A stretch of 64,000 bases of DNA from Coriobacteriaceae bacterium (GTDB lineage: Bacteria > Actinomycetota > Coriobacteriia > Coriobacteriales > Coriobacteriaceae), in the NCBI GenBank assembly GCA_025757745.1, contig CP107217.1:1984001-2048000 (forward strand). The letters are read 5' to 3'. Shown in pieces: positions 25,057 through 33,231 of the stretch; positions within the stretch are counted from its first letter, which is position 1, and every line of letters starts with the position of its first letter. The notes beneath the pieces were generated by a model, which saw only the letters and a program-made list of their open reading frames with translations, was not told the DNA's origin and did not search any database. The position numbers and the translations under genes were made by a program.

Positions 25057-26943
25057 TCAGTCGACGAAGAGGCCGGACCATCCGTCGGCAACAGGCGGCT
25101 CCGCGGCCTCTTCCTCGAATTCGGGAGTCCAGAGATCGACGCCGTCCTCACGACCCATTTGCCTTGATATCAGCCTGGCCTGGTATTCCATCCTCTTGGC
25201 CGCCTCGTGCTCGCGCGTCCCCAGATCGAAGTGCTCCTTCGTCGGCATCCGCGTGCAATCGCAGACAGGGGCCCGGAAGCACCCCGCATGTTCCCTGCCC
25301 ACGCCGTTCTCCGCGGTCTTCACCACGATGACGCCGTCCTTGTCGGGGGACATCTCCGTCCACTCCCAAGGATGAATCAGGTCGTCGGCGTGCTCGCTGT
25401 AGGATGTCGACCCCGTACCGCCCGAAGGCCCCCTGCTCGAGCTGGTTCCCATGGTGTGCCGCGTCGTCTTCCCGACTAGCTCGGTGAAATACTGGCGGTC
25501 CTCGGCCTCGCCCAGTTTCATGGCGACCTTGACGCCGCAGTTTGCCAGGATCTTCTTCCGTCCGTCGCGCTCGCCGTACTTGTTCAGCTGAGAGATGTTC
25601 TGGACTGCGCCCATCCAGAACAGGTCGTACGAGCGCCCAAGGCTGAGAAGGCTAGGCAGGCACTCGACCTTCGGCAGGTTCCCCCATTCGTCGCCGAGGA
25701 TGGACACCGGCCGCGGCAGCTTTCCACCAGCTGCGTCCGCGATGGAATACACGGCAGCGTAGAGCTGCTCGAACAGGACCGCCGCGATCGCGTTGTAGGG
25801 GGAGCCCTCGTCCATCACGTGGAGGAACAGCGCGGTCTTCTCGCTCAGGATTCTACTCGGATCGATATCATCGCCCGAGACCATTCGTGCAATCGGCGCC
25901 GAAGCGTAGATCCTCAGGTTGACCTTTAGCGTGGAAACGATGCTCCTCAGCTCGTTGCCGCCGCTCGGGATGAACTGTGAGGCACGCGAGCGGGCCGGAT
26001 GCCCCTGCGGCAGGGAACGGAACAGGCCCTTCAGCGGCTCACACGGATCCTCGCCGGCCCCCTCCGTCCCCAGGCACATGATGTGGTAGACCGTCGCGAG
26101 GTGCTTGCAGCCCCGCGGGCAGCCCTCGTCCAGCACGACCAGAAGGATCGTCGCGGCGAGCAGCGACCGCGCGGATTCCATCCAGTGGCTCGCCTTCGCA
26201 TCGCCCTCCCCGGCGATGAGCGTACGGGCGACGGCATCCGCGGCCTGCTCAGCCCCCGGCAGATTCCCCCCGTTCGCGAGCCTATCGACCATTTCCAGTG
26301 GATTGAACGTGTCGCTCTTCTCGGGATGCTGGGCGTCCAGCAGAAGCACCCGGTACCCGCGACGCTCCAGCTCGTCGCCCGTCAACTCGATGAGCTCACT
26401 CTTCACATCGGACACGATAATGGTCTGCGGCCTCGATTCCCCGTCATCCGCCCCATACGTCAGCAGATCAATTGTCGGGATCAGCAGCGATCTTGATTTT
26501 CCGGCACCCGTTGAGCCGTCGAGGAACATGTGCCGCCTCGGTTCGAACAGATACTTGGAGCCGAACAGCGTCTTCTCAAACCCGTACACGAATCCTCTGC
26601 TTTTCGGCTGTCCGTGCCCGTCCCAAATCTCCGAGCCCCGGATGGTCTCCGGCCCCGTTTTCACCCGCGCCTCCCCAAGTACACCTCCGTCGGCGGCTCG
26701 CTCCTTCGAGGAAGCCGATAGCTGCATGAGCACGAATACCGACAGGAACAGCGCGAACGAGGCGAGACAGCCAGGGACGCAATGAGGCCCCACGTTAATC
26801 CACCACCAAATGGTGTTATCCACGCTCAGGGTGAATCCGATCGAGCTCAGCTCGATTGGAAATCCGAGGATCATGCAATCGAGGGGAATGGCGATAAGTG
26901 GCGCAAACCCCGCGGTAAGCAGCGCTGCGAAAACCAGCGCCAT
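25057..26943 (-). CDS. VirD4/TraG-type conjugative coupling protein
   Basis: The 628-residue ATPase links relaxase-bound DNA to a type IV secretion channel. It has two N-terminal membrane helices (first about 75 residues), Walker A GSTGAGKS, SDVKSEL, and Walker B-like VSILGDEWGNLP. The ATG at 26943 has AAGGAG nine bases upstream; a GTG at 26970, directly after the MobC stop, is an alternative. It is encoded with MobC-like and relaxase genes. No VirB channel genes are present, as in mobilizable elements that borrow a channel. Confidence 0.9.
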   Translation of the reverse strand: MALVFAALLTAGFAPLIAIPLDCMILGFPIELSSIGFTLSVDNTIWWWINVGPHCVPGCLASFALFLSVFVLMQLSASSKERAADGGVLGEARVKTGPETIRGSEIWDGHGQPKSRGFVYGFEKTLFGSKYLFEPRRHMFLDGSTGAGKSRSLLIPTIDLLTYGADDGESRPQTIIVSDVKSELIELTGDELERRGYRVLLLDAQHPEKSDTFNPLEMVDRLANGGNLPGAEQAADAVARTLIAGEGDAKASHWMESARSLLAATILLVVLDEGCPRGCKHLATVYHIMCLGTEGAGEDPCEPLKGLFRSLPQGHPARSRASQFIPSGGNELRSIVSTLKVNLRIYASAPIARMVSGDDIDPSRILSEKTALFLHVMDEGSPYNAIAAVLFEQLYAAVYSIADAAGGKLPRPVSILGDEWGNLPKVECLPSLLSLGRSYDLFWMGAVQNISQLNKYGERDGRKKILANCGVKVAMKLGEAEDRQYFTELVGKTTRHTMGTSSSRGPSGGTGSTSYSEHADDLIHPWEWTEMSPDKDGVIVVKTAENGVGREHAGCFRAPVCDCTRMPTKEHFDLGTREHEAAKRMEYQARLISRQMGREDGVDLWTPEFEEEAAEPPVADGWSGLFVD

Positions 26944-26970
26944 GACCACCTTCTCCTTCACGAGAACCAC

Positions 26971-27309
26971 CTACTCTCTCGCACGGGCGAGTAGGTCGTT
27001 GACCCAGCCCACCGCCGTCGAGACGATTGATGTCGCCCGGTTGAGATTATTGAGGACGACCGGATCGGACCCGTAGGTGTTGAGGGCGCGGACCGCCTGG
27101 TTGAGGTTCGTGCCGATCTTCTTCAACTCAGTCCTGATACCGGCAAGTTCCCCCGCGTCGGCGACCCTGACCGGCTTCTCGCCGCAGAGCAGGGCGGCAT
27201 CGCGCATGAAGGAGGACGCCGGCATGTTCATGGCCGCCGCCCTCTCCTCGATAGCCTTACGCTGCGACTCACTCATCCGTACGTTGATATGCGTATTCAT
27301 GGAAGTCAT
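26971..27309 (-). CDS. mobC: MobC-like relaxosome protein (ribbon-helix-helix)
   Basis: The 112-residue protein starts with an RHH segment (THINVRMSESQRKAIEERA) and has the C-terminal MobC pattern IGTNLNQAVRALN followed by helices. MobC proteins help melt oriT and load the relaxase. The start at 27309 follows GGATGG; a second ATG is nine bases on. It is directly followed by the coupling protein. A 10-bp GC hairpin with T-run (about 27326-27355) lies upstream. Confidence 0.8.
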   Translation of the reverse strand: MTSMNTHINVRMSESQRKAIEERAAAMNMPASSFMRDAALLCGEKPVRVADAGELAGIRTELKKIGTNLNQAVRALNTYGSDPVVLNNLNRATSIVSTAVGWVNDLLARARE

Positions 27310-27356
27310 AACCATCCAATCCGAGCGGGGCCGACGCATCGGCCCCGCCCCTTTTA

Positions 27357-27632
27357 TTAAGTTGAAATTGTTTGGAGCATCTGACCGATGCGCCCAATCC
27401 TCACCCTCGCCCAGACATCGAAGGGGACTCCCGGCAAGCTGCCGAGATATATACGGTATGGTCGCCATTGTTCTCTATAGATATCGAGAGCATCGAGCAG
27501 GCGCTTCCATTCCCAAATGAGCTCATCGGCCGAGAGCAGAGGAAGATCCCTGTTCTCGGCGCGCGCGAGCTCATCGGACGACAAGCATGGATTGGGAGCC
27601 CGGTATCCACCAATGTAGGGTCCGGGCTCCAT
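27357..27632 (-). CDS. Hypothetical protein, coupled to the DnaB-like gene
   Basis: The 91-residue, Trp/Arg-rich protein (ELIWEWKRLLDALDIYREQW) is not a family I recognise. Its ATG begins two bases after the DnaB-like stop, implying translational coupling. No membrane segment or zinc motif is visible. It may be an accessory to the replication/maintenance ATPase, but this is only from position. Confidence 0.6.
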   Translation of the reverse strand: MEPGPYIGGYRAPNPCLSSDELARAENRDLPLLSADELIWEWKRLLDALDIYREQWRPYRIYLGSLPGVPFDVWARVRIGRIGQMLQTIST

Positions 27633-27634
27633 AA

Positions 27635-28501
27635 TTAGCCGATTTCGGTAAACATCGCTGCTGGTGCGTTGAACTCAAACTCGACAATACCGCAGGAACC
27701 GTAACGGTTCTTTGTGATTGAAGCAATGACGGGCCGTTTTTTAAGCAACATATTGGCATTACGCTCTTCGGGCTTATCGCCCTTAATAGAAAGCGACATA
27801 ACGAGATCTGCCGAATACTCGAACATGTTGCACCCGCCTATCGCCTGAAGCCCGGTGGTCTGCTTGTCGTAATTAACGCGGTTAATTGATGAGATAGCGA
27901 AGAGCGGACAATGGGCCTCATCCACGATTCGGCGGAGCTCGGAAGCGACGAGCTTGAGACCGATACGCTCGTCGGCAATGCGCAGTTCCTGCGGCAAAGA
28001 GACGATTTGCGCGTAATCAACAATAACCAGTGGCGGTTCGCCATGTTTATCGGCAACCTCTTCGATTGCCTTTCTCATCCCGGCATATTTAATTTCACCA
28101 GGAATGATATACATTCGCTCGGCGATGCTGCGGGCGTAAATGTCGAGAACCTTCTCGAAGAGCCCGCGTTTGTCCTCAGACATGCCATCGCCGTTCATAT
28201 CATCGTGCGTGAGCTCGCCGCCCGAGATGCGGGTGAGGCTCTTCGCGAGCATGCTGTCTCGCCCGAGCTCGCCCTCAAAGATGACCACCGGATGGCCAGC
28301 AATGGCCCATCCGTCGGCGATTTGCTGCATAAACGTTGTTTTACCCGTACCGGGTCCGCCGGGGACGATGCACAGGTATTGACGAAGACCTCCGAGGATA
28401 GTATCCAGCGCACCGTGTTCGATATGCCCAAGCGGCCTATTCTTTAAGATACGCAAGGCGGTCTCGTCGAGGCCGACGCTCATGGGATTTAAAGCCGGCA
28501 C
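27635..28501 (-). CDS. DnaB/RepA-like hexameric helicase ATPase
   Basis: The 288-residue protein is a RecA-fold ATPase resembling the C-terminal domain of DnaB or plasmid RepA helicases: Walker A GGPGTGKTT near residue 48, VIFEGEL, Walker B LVIVDYAQIV, and the late FAISSINRV segment. It lacks the DnaB primase-interaction domain. The start is GTG behind GGAGG, overlapping the end of the excisionase-like gene. It probably supports limited autonomous replication of the excised element. Confidence 0.8.
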   Translation of the reverse strand: MPALNPMSVGLDETALRILKNRPLGHIEHGALDTILGGLRQYLCIVPGGPGTGKTTFMQQIADGWAIAGHPVVIFEGELGRDSMLAKSLTRISGGELTHDDMNGDGMSEDKRGLFEKVLDIYARSIAERMYIIPGEIKYAGMRKAIEEVADKHGEPPLVIVDYAQIVSLPQELRIADERIGLKLVASELRRIVDEAHCPLFAISSINRVNYDKQTTGLQAIGGCNMFEYSADLVMSLSIKGDKPEERNANMLLKKRPVIASITKNRYGSCGIVEFEFNAPAAMFTEIG

Positions 28502-28743
28502 GGTTTGCTCGCCTCCAATTCATGGAGGTATGCAAAGAAGCTCGATTCAAGGATGTAAATGCGGCGGTGCAACGCAATCGCGCGCCCGCTCTCCTTCATC
28601 ATCTTCGAGGCCGTAACCGGACTCAAGCCGGTTATCTTGCACACTTCAGCGATGCCAAGAAGGCGCTCGTGGCCCAAGTTGGAATCAGAAGAAACCGCAG
28701 TTGATGCTTGTACGGCAGCGTACGGTTCAGGCTCTACAATCAT
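28489..28743 (-). CDS. Excisionase-like helix-turn-helix protein
   Basis: The 84-residue protein has a MerR/excisionase-type HTH (LLGIAEVCKITGLSPVTASK, about residues 28-47), followed by a helix and a beta-wing (RRIYILESSFFAYL). Such proteins direct integrase toward excision or regulate early genes. AAAGGA precedes the ATG. It leads the operon with the DnaB-like, hypothetical and possibly mobilization genes. The AT-rich 28750-28990 gap upstream probably carries divergent promoters. Confidence 0.75.
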   Translation of the reverse strand: MIVEPEPYAAVQASTAVSSDSNLGHERLLGIAEVCKITGLSPVTASKMMKESGRAIALHRRIYILESSFFAYLHELEASKPCRL

Positions 28744-29005
28744 GGTAGAATCCTTTCAGGCTAGCTCGCCCCTCCCCCTTCGTCGCCAAACTTAGATAGG
28801 GAAGGGCGGGCGGCTTTTTAATCAATGACCGAAAATAAAATAACTCCTTTCAAACAAGCTGGTCAGGCGCTTACTGTTTATATTGTAACACTGTCTGTTG
28901 CACAATCATATCTAGTTACAGTTCTAATTTCTAATTCACTTTCTGACTGTATAGACTTTATTGTCTGACTGATTTAATATATATACAACGATGATTGGAG
29001 TGGTT

Positions 29006-29770
29006 ATGGGACGTTTACCATTATCCGGAAGTAAGATGCGGAAAACTAAGTTCGGAACAACTGTTCAGGCGACGACCCCGGAGAAAATCGAAGAGCTACG
29101 CCTCAAGAACCCCGAATCAGTCAGAAGCACCGGCGAGGCTATCGACTATCTATGCAACCTGCTCACGGGGTTGCAGCCGAGGGTCGCCAGGGCCCTCGAT
29201 GAGGCGTGCCTCAGGGAAGCTCGGCAAATCACCAATGAAATGAAGGCCCTTCCCGTTGACGGATCAGAAGAAATGAGTTTTAGTCAATTGGAACTTTATC
29301 GAGAGCAATTCCAGAGGCTCCACGACCATTTCTCTTTATATTGCGAGAAAGAGGAGAGGCCCCAGGGAATGAGACGGGTCGATCTCCTCGGCGGCGATTA
29401 CGCTGTCCTCCCCTCCTCTTGGACTTTATTGGAAACAGAGGAATGCGCGAAGTCTTGCAGCCAGGTCGGAATTATCGAAATTCGCGGCGGCGCAAAATAC
29501 GATGCGCCTCATTTTGCCTTCTTCCATAACGGAGAGTACAGTCAAAAGGACAAATTGCAGCGCGCAACCAAACTCTGGCCCCGCATGACCGACGTGATGC
29601 GCGACGAGGTCAAACTGGTCACAGATGATGAGGGACATTACCTAAATATGGACGAGCACCTAGCCGCCCCCATCATTTGTTATTTCAACCTTCTAGATGC
29701 CAGCTACTATCAGTCTATGGAGCTGGAGCCGCCATATGGCGCAATGATCTACCGAAACAATGTCGCTTAA
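29006..29770 (+). CDS. Hypothetical protein of the mobile element
   Basis: The 254-residue, mostly hydrophilic protein is of unknown function. Its N-terminal 60 residues (KFGTTVQATTPEKIEELRLK, then EAIDYLCNLL) could be a DNA-binding or oligomerisation region. The rest has no motif I recognise. GGAG lies five bases before the ATG at 29006. It is divergent from the excisionase operon and convergent with integrase, a common place for an element regulator. Confidence 0.65.
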   Translation: MGRLPLSGSKMRKTKFGTTVQATTPEKIEELRLKNPESVRSTGEAIDYLCNLLTGLQPRVARALDEACLREARQITNEMKALPVDGSEEMSFSQLELYREQFQRLHDHFSLYCEKEERPQGMRRVDLLGGDYAVLPSSWTLLETEECAKSCSQVGIIEIRGGAKYDAPHFAFFHNGEYSQKDKLQRATKLWPRMTDVMRDEVKLVTDDEGHYLNMDEHLAAPIICYFNLLDASYYQSMELEPPYGAMIYRNNVA

Positions 29771-29801
29771 AAAAGAGGCCCCTTTGGGGCCTCTTTTTTA
29801 G
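29771..29801. terminator. Bidirectional terminator between 29770 and integrase
   Basis: An AAAGAGGCCCC stem pairs with GGGGCCTCTTT and has T-runs on both strands, serving two convergent genes. Confidence 0.88.
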
Positions 29802-29807
29802 CCCTTT

Positions 29808-31085
29808 TTAGCCCTTCAGCAGATCATCCAGCACTGATGCTGCCTTCTGGTCATTTGCCTCGATAAAGTGGCTATAGATAGACAGCGTCGTCGATGGGCT
29901 AGCATGGCCCAAACGCGCCTGGATCGTCTTAATGTCCGCATTGGCACCAACGAGCAAAGTCGCTTGCGTATGTCTAAGCTCATGAGGCTTCAGCCCGCTA
30001 TAACCCGTATAGCGGGTACGTTTGACGCCGTCACTCCCAATGACTTCCCTGCTCTCCTTAAAAGTACCGAAGCCGTTTTTCGCCGCAAACAGCCTAAACG
30101 CCCTTGAATAGTTATGTCCATCCATCCGGGTCACAAGAGCCCGTTTGCCGTTGGCGGCGTCAACGATCCCAATGGAATGGACAATGGGCGTTTCTCCAGT
30201 CTGCCCCACTGCAAAGGAATCGAACTCACTCCGCTGAATGGCTTTCCACCTGTCCAGATAGTCGGCAAGTTCATTTCCAACCGAAATCTTACGCCTGCTC
30301 ATCTTTGATTTAGGCGGCCTCAATGTCCTGTCGTTCGTATATTGCTTTACTATCCTCAGAGTCTTGGCGTCGGGGTCATAATCCTCCCATGAGAGACCAA
30401 GGGCCTCCCCCTTCCTCAAACCGCAGAGAAGTAGAAGCATTGTGCATGTGATAAAGGAAGATGGCTTCTCCTCCAAAAGGACCGCAAGAAGCCTTGCCGC
30501 CTCATCGGCGCTCAGCGCCTTACGAGCCTCGACATTCTGCTTGGGCAGTTTCACTCCCCTACAAGGGTTTTTGCCCACGAGGTCGTTATCGACGGCATCC
30601 TCCATTACCTGTTTGAGCTTGATGTGGATGCGGCGAATTTCACTTTCGCTGAATCGGCCTTCTTTTCTAGCCTTGGCATAAGCAGTGCGAACGTCATCCG
30701 ATTTAAGCCGAGTGAGATCGGGATTGCCGAACAGCTCGCGTATGTGACGAATGTCCAAACCTTCACGCTCATAAGCAAGAGGTGATCCCATGGTCGACTC
30801 CCTGTTCGCGTGAAACCTGTCCGCATAATCTGATAGGCCCAGAGGACCATTGCCACGGTTGGAAGCGCCCTCAAGTTCAGCTCTATAGGCCTCCAGCGCC
30901 TTGGCGACTTCACTCGGCCAGTTTTTCGGGTTCTTGCTTCTGCAGTGAACCCTGCGTGACGGACTACGGCGGTACCGTCCTGTCTCCGGATCTTTTCCCA
31001 GGGAAAAATAAATCCGATAGACGCCTTTGCTCTTATCGATGCATTCCGATGTGCCGCGAGCGGTCTTTTTTATCAATCCCTGCAA
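29808..31085 (-). CDS. int: Tyrosine-type site-specific integrase
   Basis: The 425-residue recombinase inserts and excises the element at tRNA-Thr. It has an AP2/arm-binding-like N-terminus (VYRIYFSLGKDPETGRYRR), a SAM-like core-binding domain (about 75-165), and a catalytic domain with Arg in CGLRKGEAL, HELRHTQ, the late His in LGHASPSTT and the nucleophile in IYSHF. The start is TTG behind GAGGG. It lies about 230 bp from attR with inverted repeats between, the usual layout. Confidence 0.95.
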   Translation of the reverse strand: MQGLIKKTARGTSECIDKSKGVYRIYFSLGKDPETGRYRRSPSRRVHCRSKNPKNWPSEVAKALEAYRAELEGASNRGNGPLGLSDYADRFHANRESTMGSPLAYEREGLDIRHIRELFGNPDLTRLKSDDVRTAYAKARKEGRFSESEIRRIHIKLKQVMEDAVDNDLVGKNPCRGVKLPKQNVEARKALSADEAARLLAVLLEEKPSSFITCTMLLLLCGLRKGEALGLSWEDYDPDAKTLRIVKQYTNDRTLRPPKSKMSRRKISVGNELADYLDRWKAIQRSEFDSFAVGQTGETPIVHSIGIVDAANGKRALVTRMDGHNYSRAFRLFAAKNGFGTFKESREVIGSDGVKRTRYTGYSGLKPHELRHTQATLLVGANADIKTIQARLGHASPSTTLSIYSHFIEANDQKAASVLDDLLKG

Positions 31086-31103
31086 TCATATCCCTCGTTA
31101 GAT

Positions 31104-31195
31104 TTTCGATTAGGCTTGCTGGCAAAGCCTTTAAAGCTTTGCCAGCAAGCCTAATCGAAACTTTTCACACTTTCAAGTCTCTCTAAGTGTGAAAA
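31104..31195. repeat. Two inverted repeats between integrase and attR
   Basis: A perfect 25-bp inverted repeat (31104-31128 with 31136-31160, 7-nt spacer) is followed by an 11-bp one (31162-31172 with 31185-31195). They may be arm-type integrase/excisionase sites or control integrase transcription. Confidence 0.7.
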
Positions 31196-31312
31196 TAGTG
31201 GGAAATATGATTCTAATAGCTAGCTCAATAATTGTTAATTACCTATTTCTACCTGCGCTTCCTTATAATTCAGTGAAATTGGCCTCATCTCGTCAAATGC
31301 CGAATTCACGTA

Positions 31313-31362
31313 CTCGTAAAGCGGGGGTCACCGGTTCGAGCCCGGTCGCTGGCTCCATTGCA
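31313..31362 (+). other. attR, right attachment site
   Basis: Fifty bases are identical to attL (16192-16241). It includes the 3' half of tRNA-Thr but no 5' half, so it is not a gene. The original terminator follows at 31369-31392 (7-bp stem, TTCG loop, T-run). Confidence 0.92.
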
Positions 31363-31456
31363 CAAGATAGCCGCCTTCGGGCGGCTTTTTTGTTGCTGAT
31401 TTCGGGCGCGCCTCCGCCAATCCAAGCACAACGCCGCCGGAAACTCTCCTACTCAA

Positions 31457-31505
31457 CAAAAGCCCCGCCAACCGCAATCCCCAAAGGAACCGCGTTCAGC
31501 GGGGC
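31457..31505 (-). terminator. Probable terminator of the YhcH gene
   Basis: On the minus strand GCCCCGC (31499-31505 region) pairs with GCGGGGC (31462-31468), followed by TTTTGTT. Rest of 31393-31565: nothing else recognised. Confidence 0.6.
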
Positions 31506-31565
31506 CCAAGCGAGCTCCCCCAAGGGATAACGCTCGCAACACGAACAGCTCAGCCGAGCAGCGCG

Positions 31566-32039
31566 CTACTCCTCCCAGTAAGCATCTGCAAGCAGCTTAA
31601 AGCAAATCTTCTTGACCGGCTGCGCGCCATCGCCCTGGAACTCGAGCGTGGGCATGTGAGGCTCGCCGGCAACAAACAGCGCAAACTTGTCGTCAGCAAG
31701 ATCGCCGGCGATCGAGGCGTCGGAATCGACCAGATCGTAGTCGTCCTTCTCGTCAAACTCCTGAACCAGCGTCAGGCTGCCCGTGGCAACCTTAAAGGCC
31801 TCGCGACCCTCGACGTCGATCTGCAGGTCGTGATAGCGCTGATGCGTCTCATAGTGAGCCTCGGCTTCGGGACGCGTCGTGGGAGCCATGACGTTCGCAA
31901 AGACCTTGTCGCCCAGAATCGGATGGCTGCCGACCTCGAGCTTCGCCGGATCGTTCTCCTCGAGCCAGTCGATCAGCACGTCGAGGCCCTTGAGCATTCC
32001 ACGGTACTCCTCGATATCGCCCAATGCACCGTAAATCAT
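31566..32039 (-). CDS. YhcH/YjgK/YiaL-family sugar protein
   Basis: The 157-residue cupin-like protein belongs to the family that includes EbgC and YhcH, thought to act as sugar anomerase or in amino-sugar metabolism. It shows HYETHQRYHDLQI with metal-binding histidines and a final CFKLLADAYW. Length is typical. GAGGGG precedes the ATG. It is the last gene of the minus-strand amino-sugar region. The exact substrate is unknown; opening or epimerising a phosphorylated amino sugar would fit the setting. Confidence 0.88.
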   Translation of the reverse strand: MIYGALGDIEEYRGMLKGLDVLIDWLEENDPAKLEVGSHPILGDKVFANVMAPTTRPEAEAHYETHQRYHDLQIDVEGREAFKVATGSLTLVQEFDEKDDYDLVDSDASIAGDLADDKFALFVAGEPHMPTLEFQGDGAQPVKKICFKLLADAYWEE

Positions 32040-32071
32040 CTAAATCCCCTCTCGGATCGTTTCTTTGGCGG

Positions 32072-32220
32072 CTACTCGGCAAACGCATTACCGACGCTGT
32101 TGCCACCCACATGCGTCTCGACCAGGGTAAGGTCGGGATTGAACACGACAGTGTCGGCGTCGCGCCCCGGCATAATGCTACTGCACTTGTCGTCGACATG
32201 AGCTGGCAACCGATGCCGGG
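32072..32220 (-). pseudogene. Remnant of a second nagA (C-terminal about 45 codons)
   Basis: Read on the minus strand, the frame ends DDKCSSIMPGRDADTVVFNP, then about 20 residues to NAFAE and TAG at 32072. It matches the C-terminus of the intact NagA at 34930-36099 (EDKCGSIMPGRDADFVVFD, ending in NAFTE). The rest of the gene is missing. It sits directly after the kinase stop and before YhcH, showing a former nagA there. Confidence 0.8.
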
Positions 32221-32236
32221 GCCGCAGCACAAGCTC

Positions 32237-33172
32237 CTACAGCTCGGTCACGACAACGCCGTTGTAAACCTCGTCCCAACGATCCATAACCAAGTGGCCA
32301 GTCATGGGATCCATGGCATTGAGTTTGCCGCAGGTGTTGGCGGTACGCAGCACCGTCTCGTCGTCGGCTCCGGCAGCAATCGCATGTGCGAAGCCGGCAA
32401 TGGTCGAATCGCCAGAGCCCGTAGCGTTAACGGCGGGGATATCGGGGGTCTTGGCGCGGAACGCACGGCCGTTATGGAAACCAACGGAGCCGGCAGCGCC
32501 CATAGATACGACGACCCAGGGGATATCGGAGAAGCGGGCGTCAGAGGCGAGCGCGGAACGGAGCTCGTCCACATCGTCGGTGGTAAAGCTCGTGCCCAGA
32601 AGGCCGTTAATTTCGGTCAGGTTAGGCTTAACCAGCTCAGGCTTGACCTCGGACTTGAGCGCAGCCTCGAGCGAGGCGCCCGAGGTATCGAGCAGCACCT
32701 TGGCGCCGGCGTTCTCTGCAATGCCCGTGATCTTAGCGTAGTAGTCCGCCTCGACGCCGCGGGGCAGCGAACCCGAGATGGTAACGACATCGGCCTTGCT
32801 CGCAAGCTCGGCGAACTTGGCGGTAAAGGCATCGAGCTCCTCGGGGGCAATCGTCGGGCCGCTCTCGAGCAGCTCGGTCTGGTTGCCGGCGTGGAGGATG
32901 TTGAGACAAATGCGAGTCTCGCCCTTGATGGGCACAAAATCATTCTTAATGCCGTTGGCATCCATGAGCTCGGCCATATAGGCGCCCATGTGGCCGCCGA
33001 GCAGACCAGTTGCCACAACGTCGTCGCCCAGCTGACCCAGTACACGGGCCACGTTGAGGCCCTTACCGCCGGCGGTCTTTTCGGGCGTCACACGGTTGAC
33101 GTCGTCGATAATGAGCTCATCGAGCTGATAGCGTGTATCGACGGACGGGTTCATCGTAACGGTGAGGATCAT
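32237..33172 (-). CDS. lacC: Tagatose-6-phosphate kinase / PfkB family
   Basis: The 311-residue ribokinase-fold kinase most likely phosphorylates tagatose-6-phosphate to the 1,6-bisphosphate. Its start MILTVTMNPSVD and GGKGLNVARVL are shared with LacC and 1-phosphofructokinase, and the anion-hole motif NATGSGDSTIAG carries the catalytic aspartate. AAGGAG precedes the ATG. AgaS and NagA nearby make tagatose-6-phosphate the expected substrate. 1-Phosphofructokinase is the main alternative. Confidence 0.87.
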   Translation of the reverse strand: MILTVTMNPSVDTRYQLDELIIDDVNRVTPEKTAGGKGLNVARVLGQLGDDVVATGLLGGHMGAYMAELMDANGIKNDFVPIKGETRICLNILHAGNQTELLESGPTIAPEELDAFTAKFAELASKADVVTISGSLPRGVEADYYAKITGIAENAGAKVLLDTSGASLEAALKSEVKPELVKPNLTEINGLLGTSFTTDDVDELRSALASDARFSDIPWVVVSMGAAGSVGFHNGRAFRAKTPDIPAVNATGSGDSTIAGFAHAIAAGADDETVLRTANTCGKLNAMDPMTGHLVMDRWDEVYNGVVVTEL

Positions 33173-33231
33173 TTTTAGCTCCTTATCTCGCAGGCTCCTT
33201 GTGCCTCGCGATACGAGTCGACAAAACGGAA

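Larger units (their letters stand above)
16192..31362. mobile_element. 15.1-kb integrative mobilizable element in tRNA-Thr
   Basis: Bounded by 50-bp direct repeats, it has a tyrosine integrase next to attR, an excisionase-like protein, a DnaB-like ATPase, MobC-like, coupling and relaxase proteins, and a RiPP-like cargo cluster. No mating-pair formation genes are seen, so transfer would need a helper conjugation system. IS21 and ISL3 debris and a nonsense-interrupted EcsC gene show partial decay. Several cargo genes look more AT-rich than the flanking chromosome. Confidence 0.9.

Noticed and set aside
31313..31362. Possible second tRNA-Thr
   Set aside because: Only the 3' half is present, without acceptor 5' strand or D arm; it is the att repeat.
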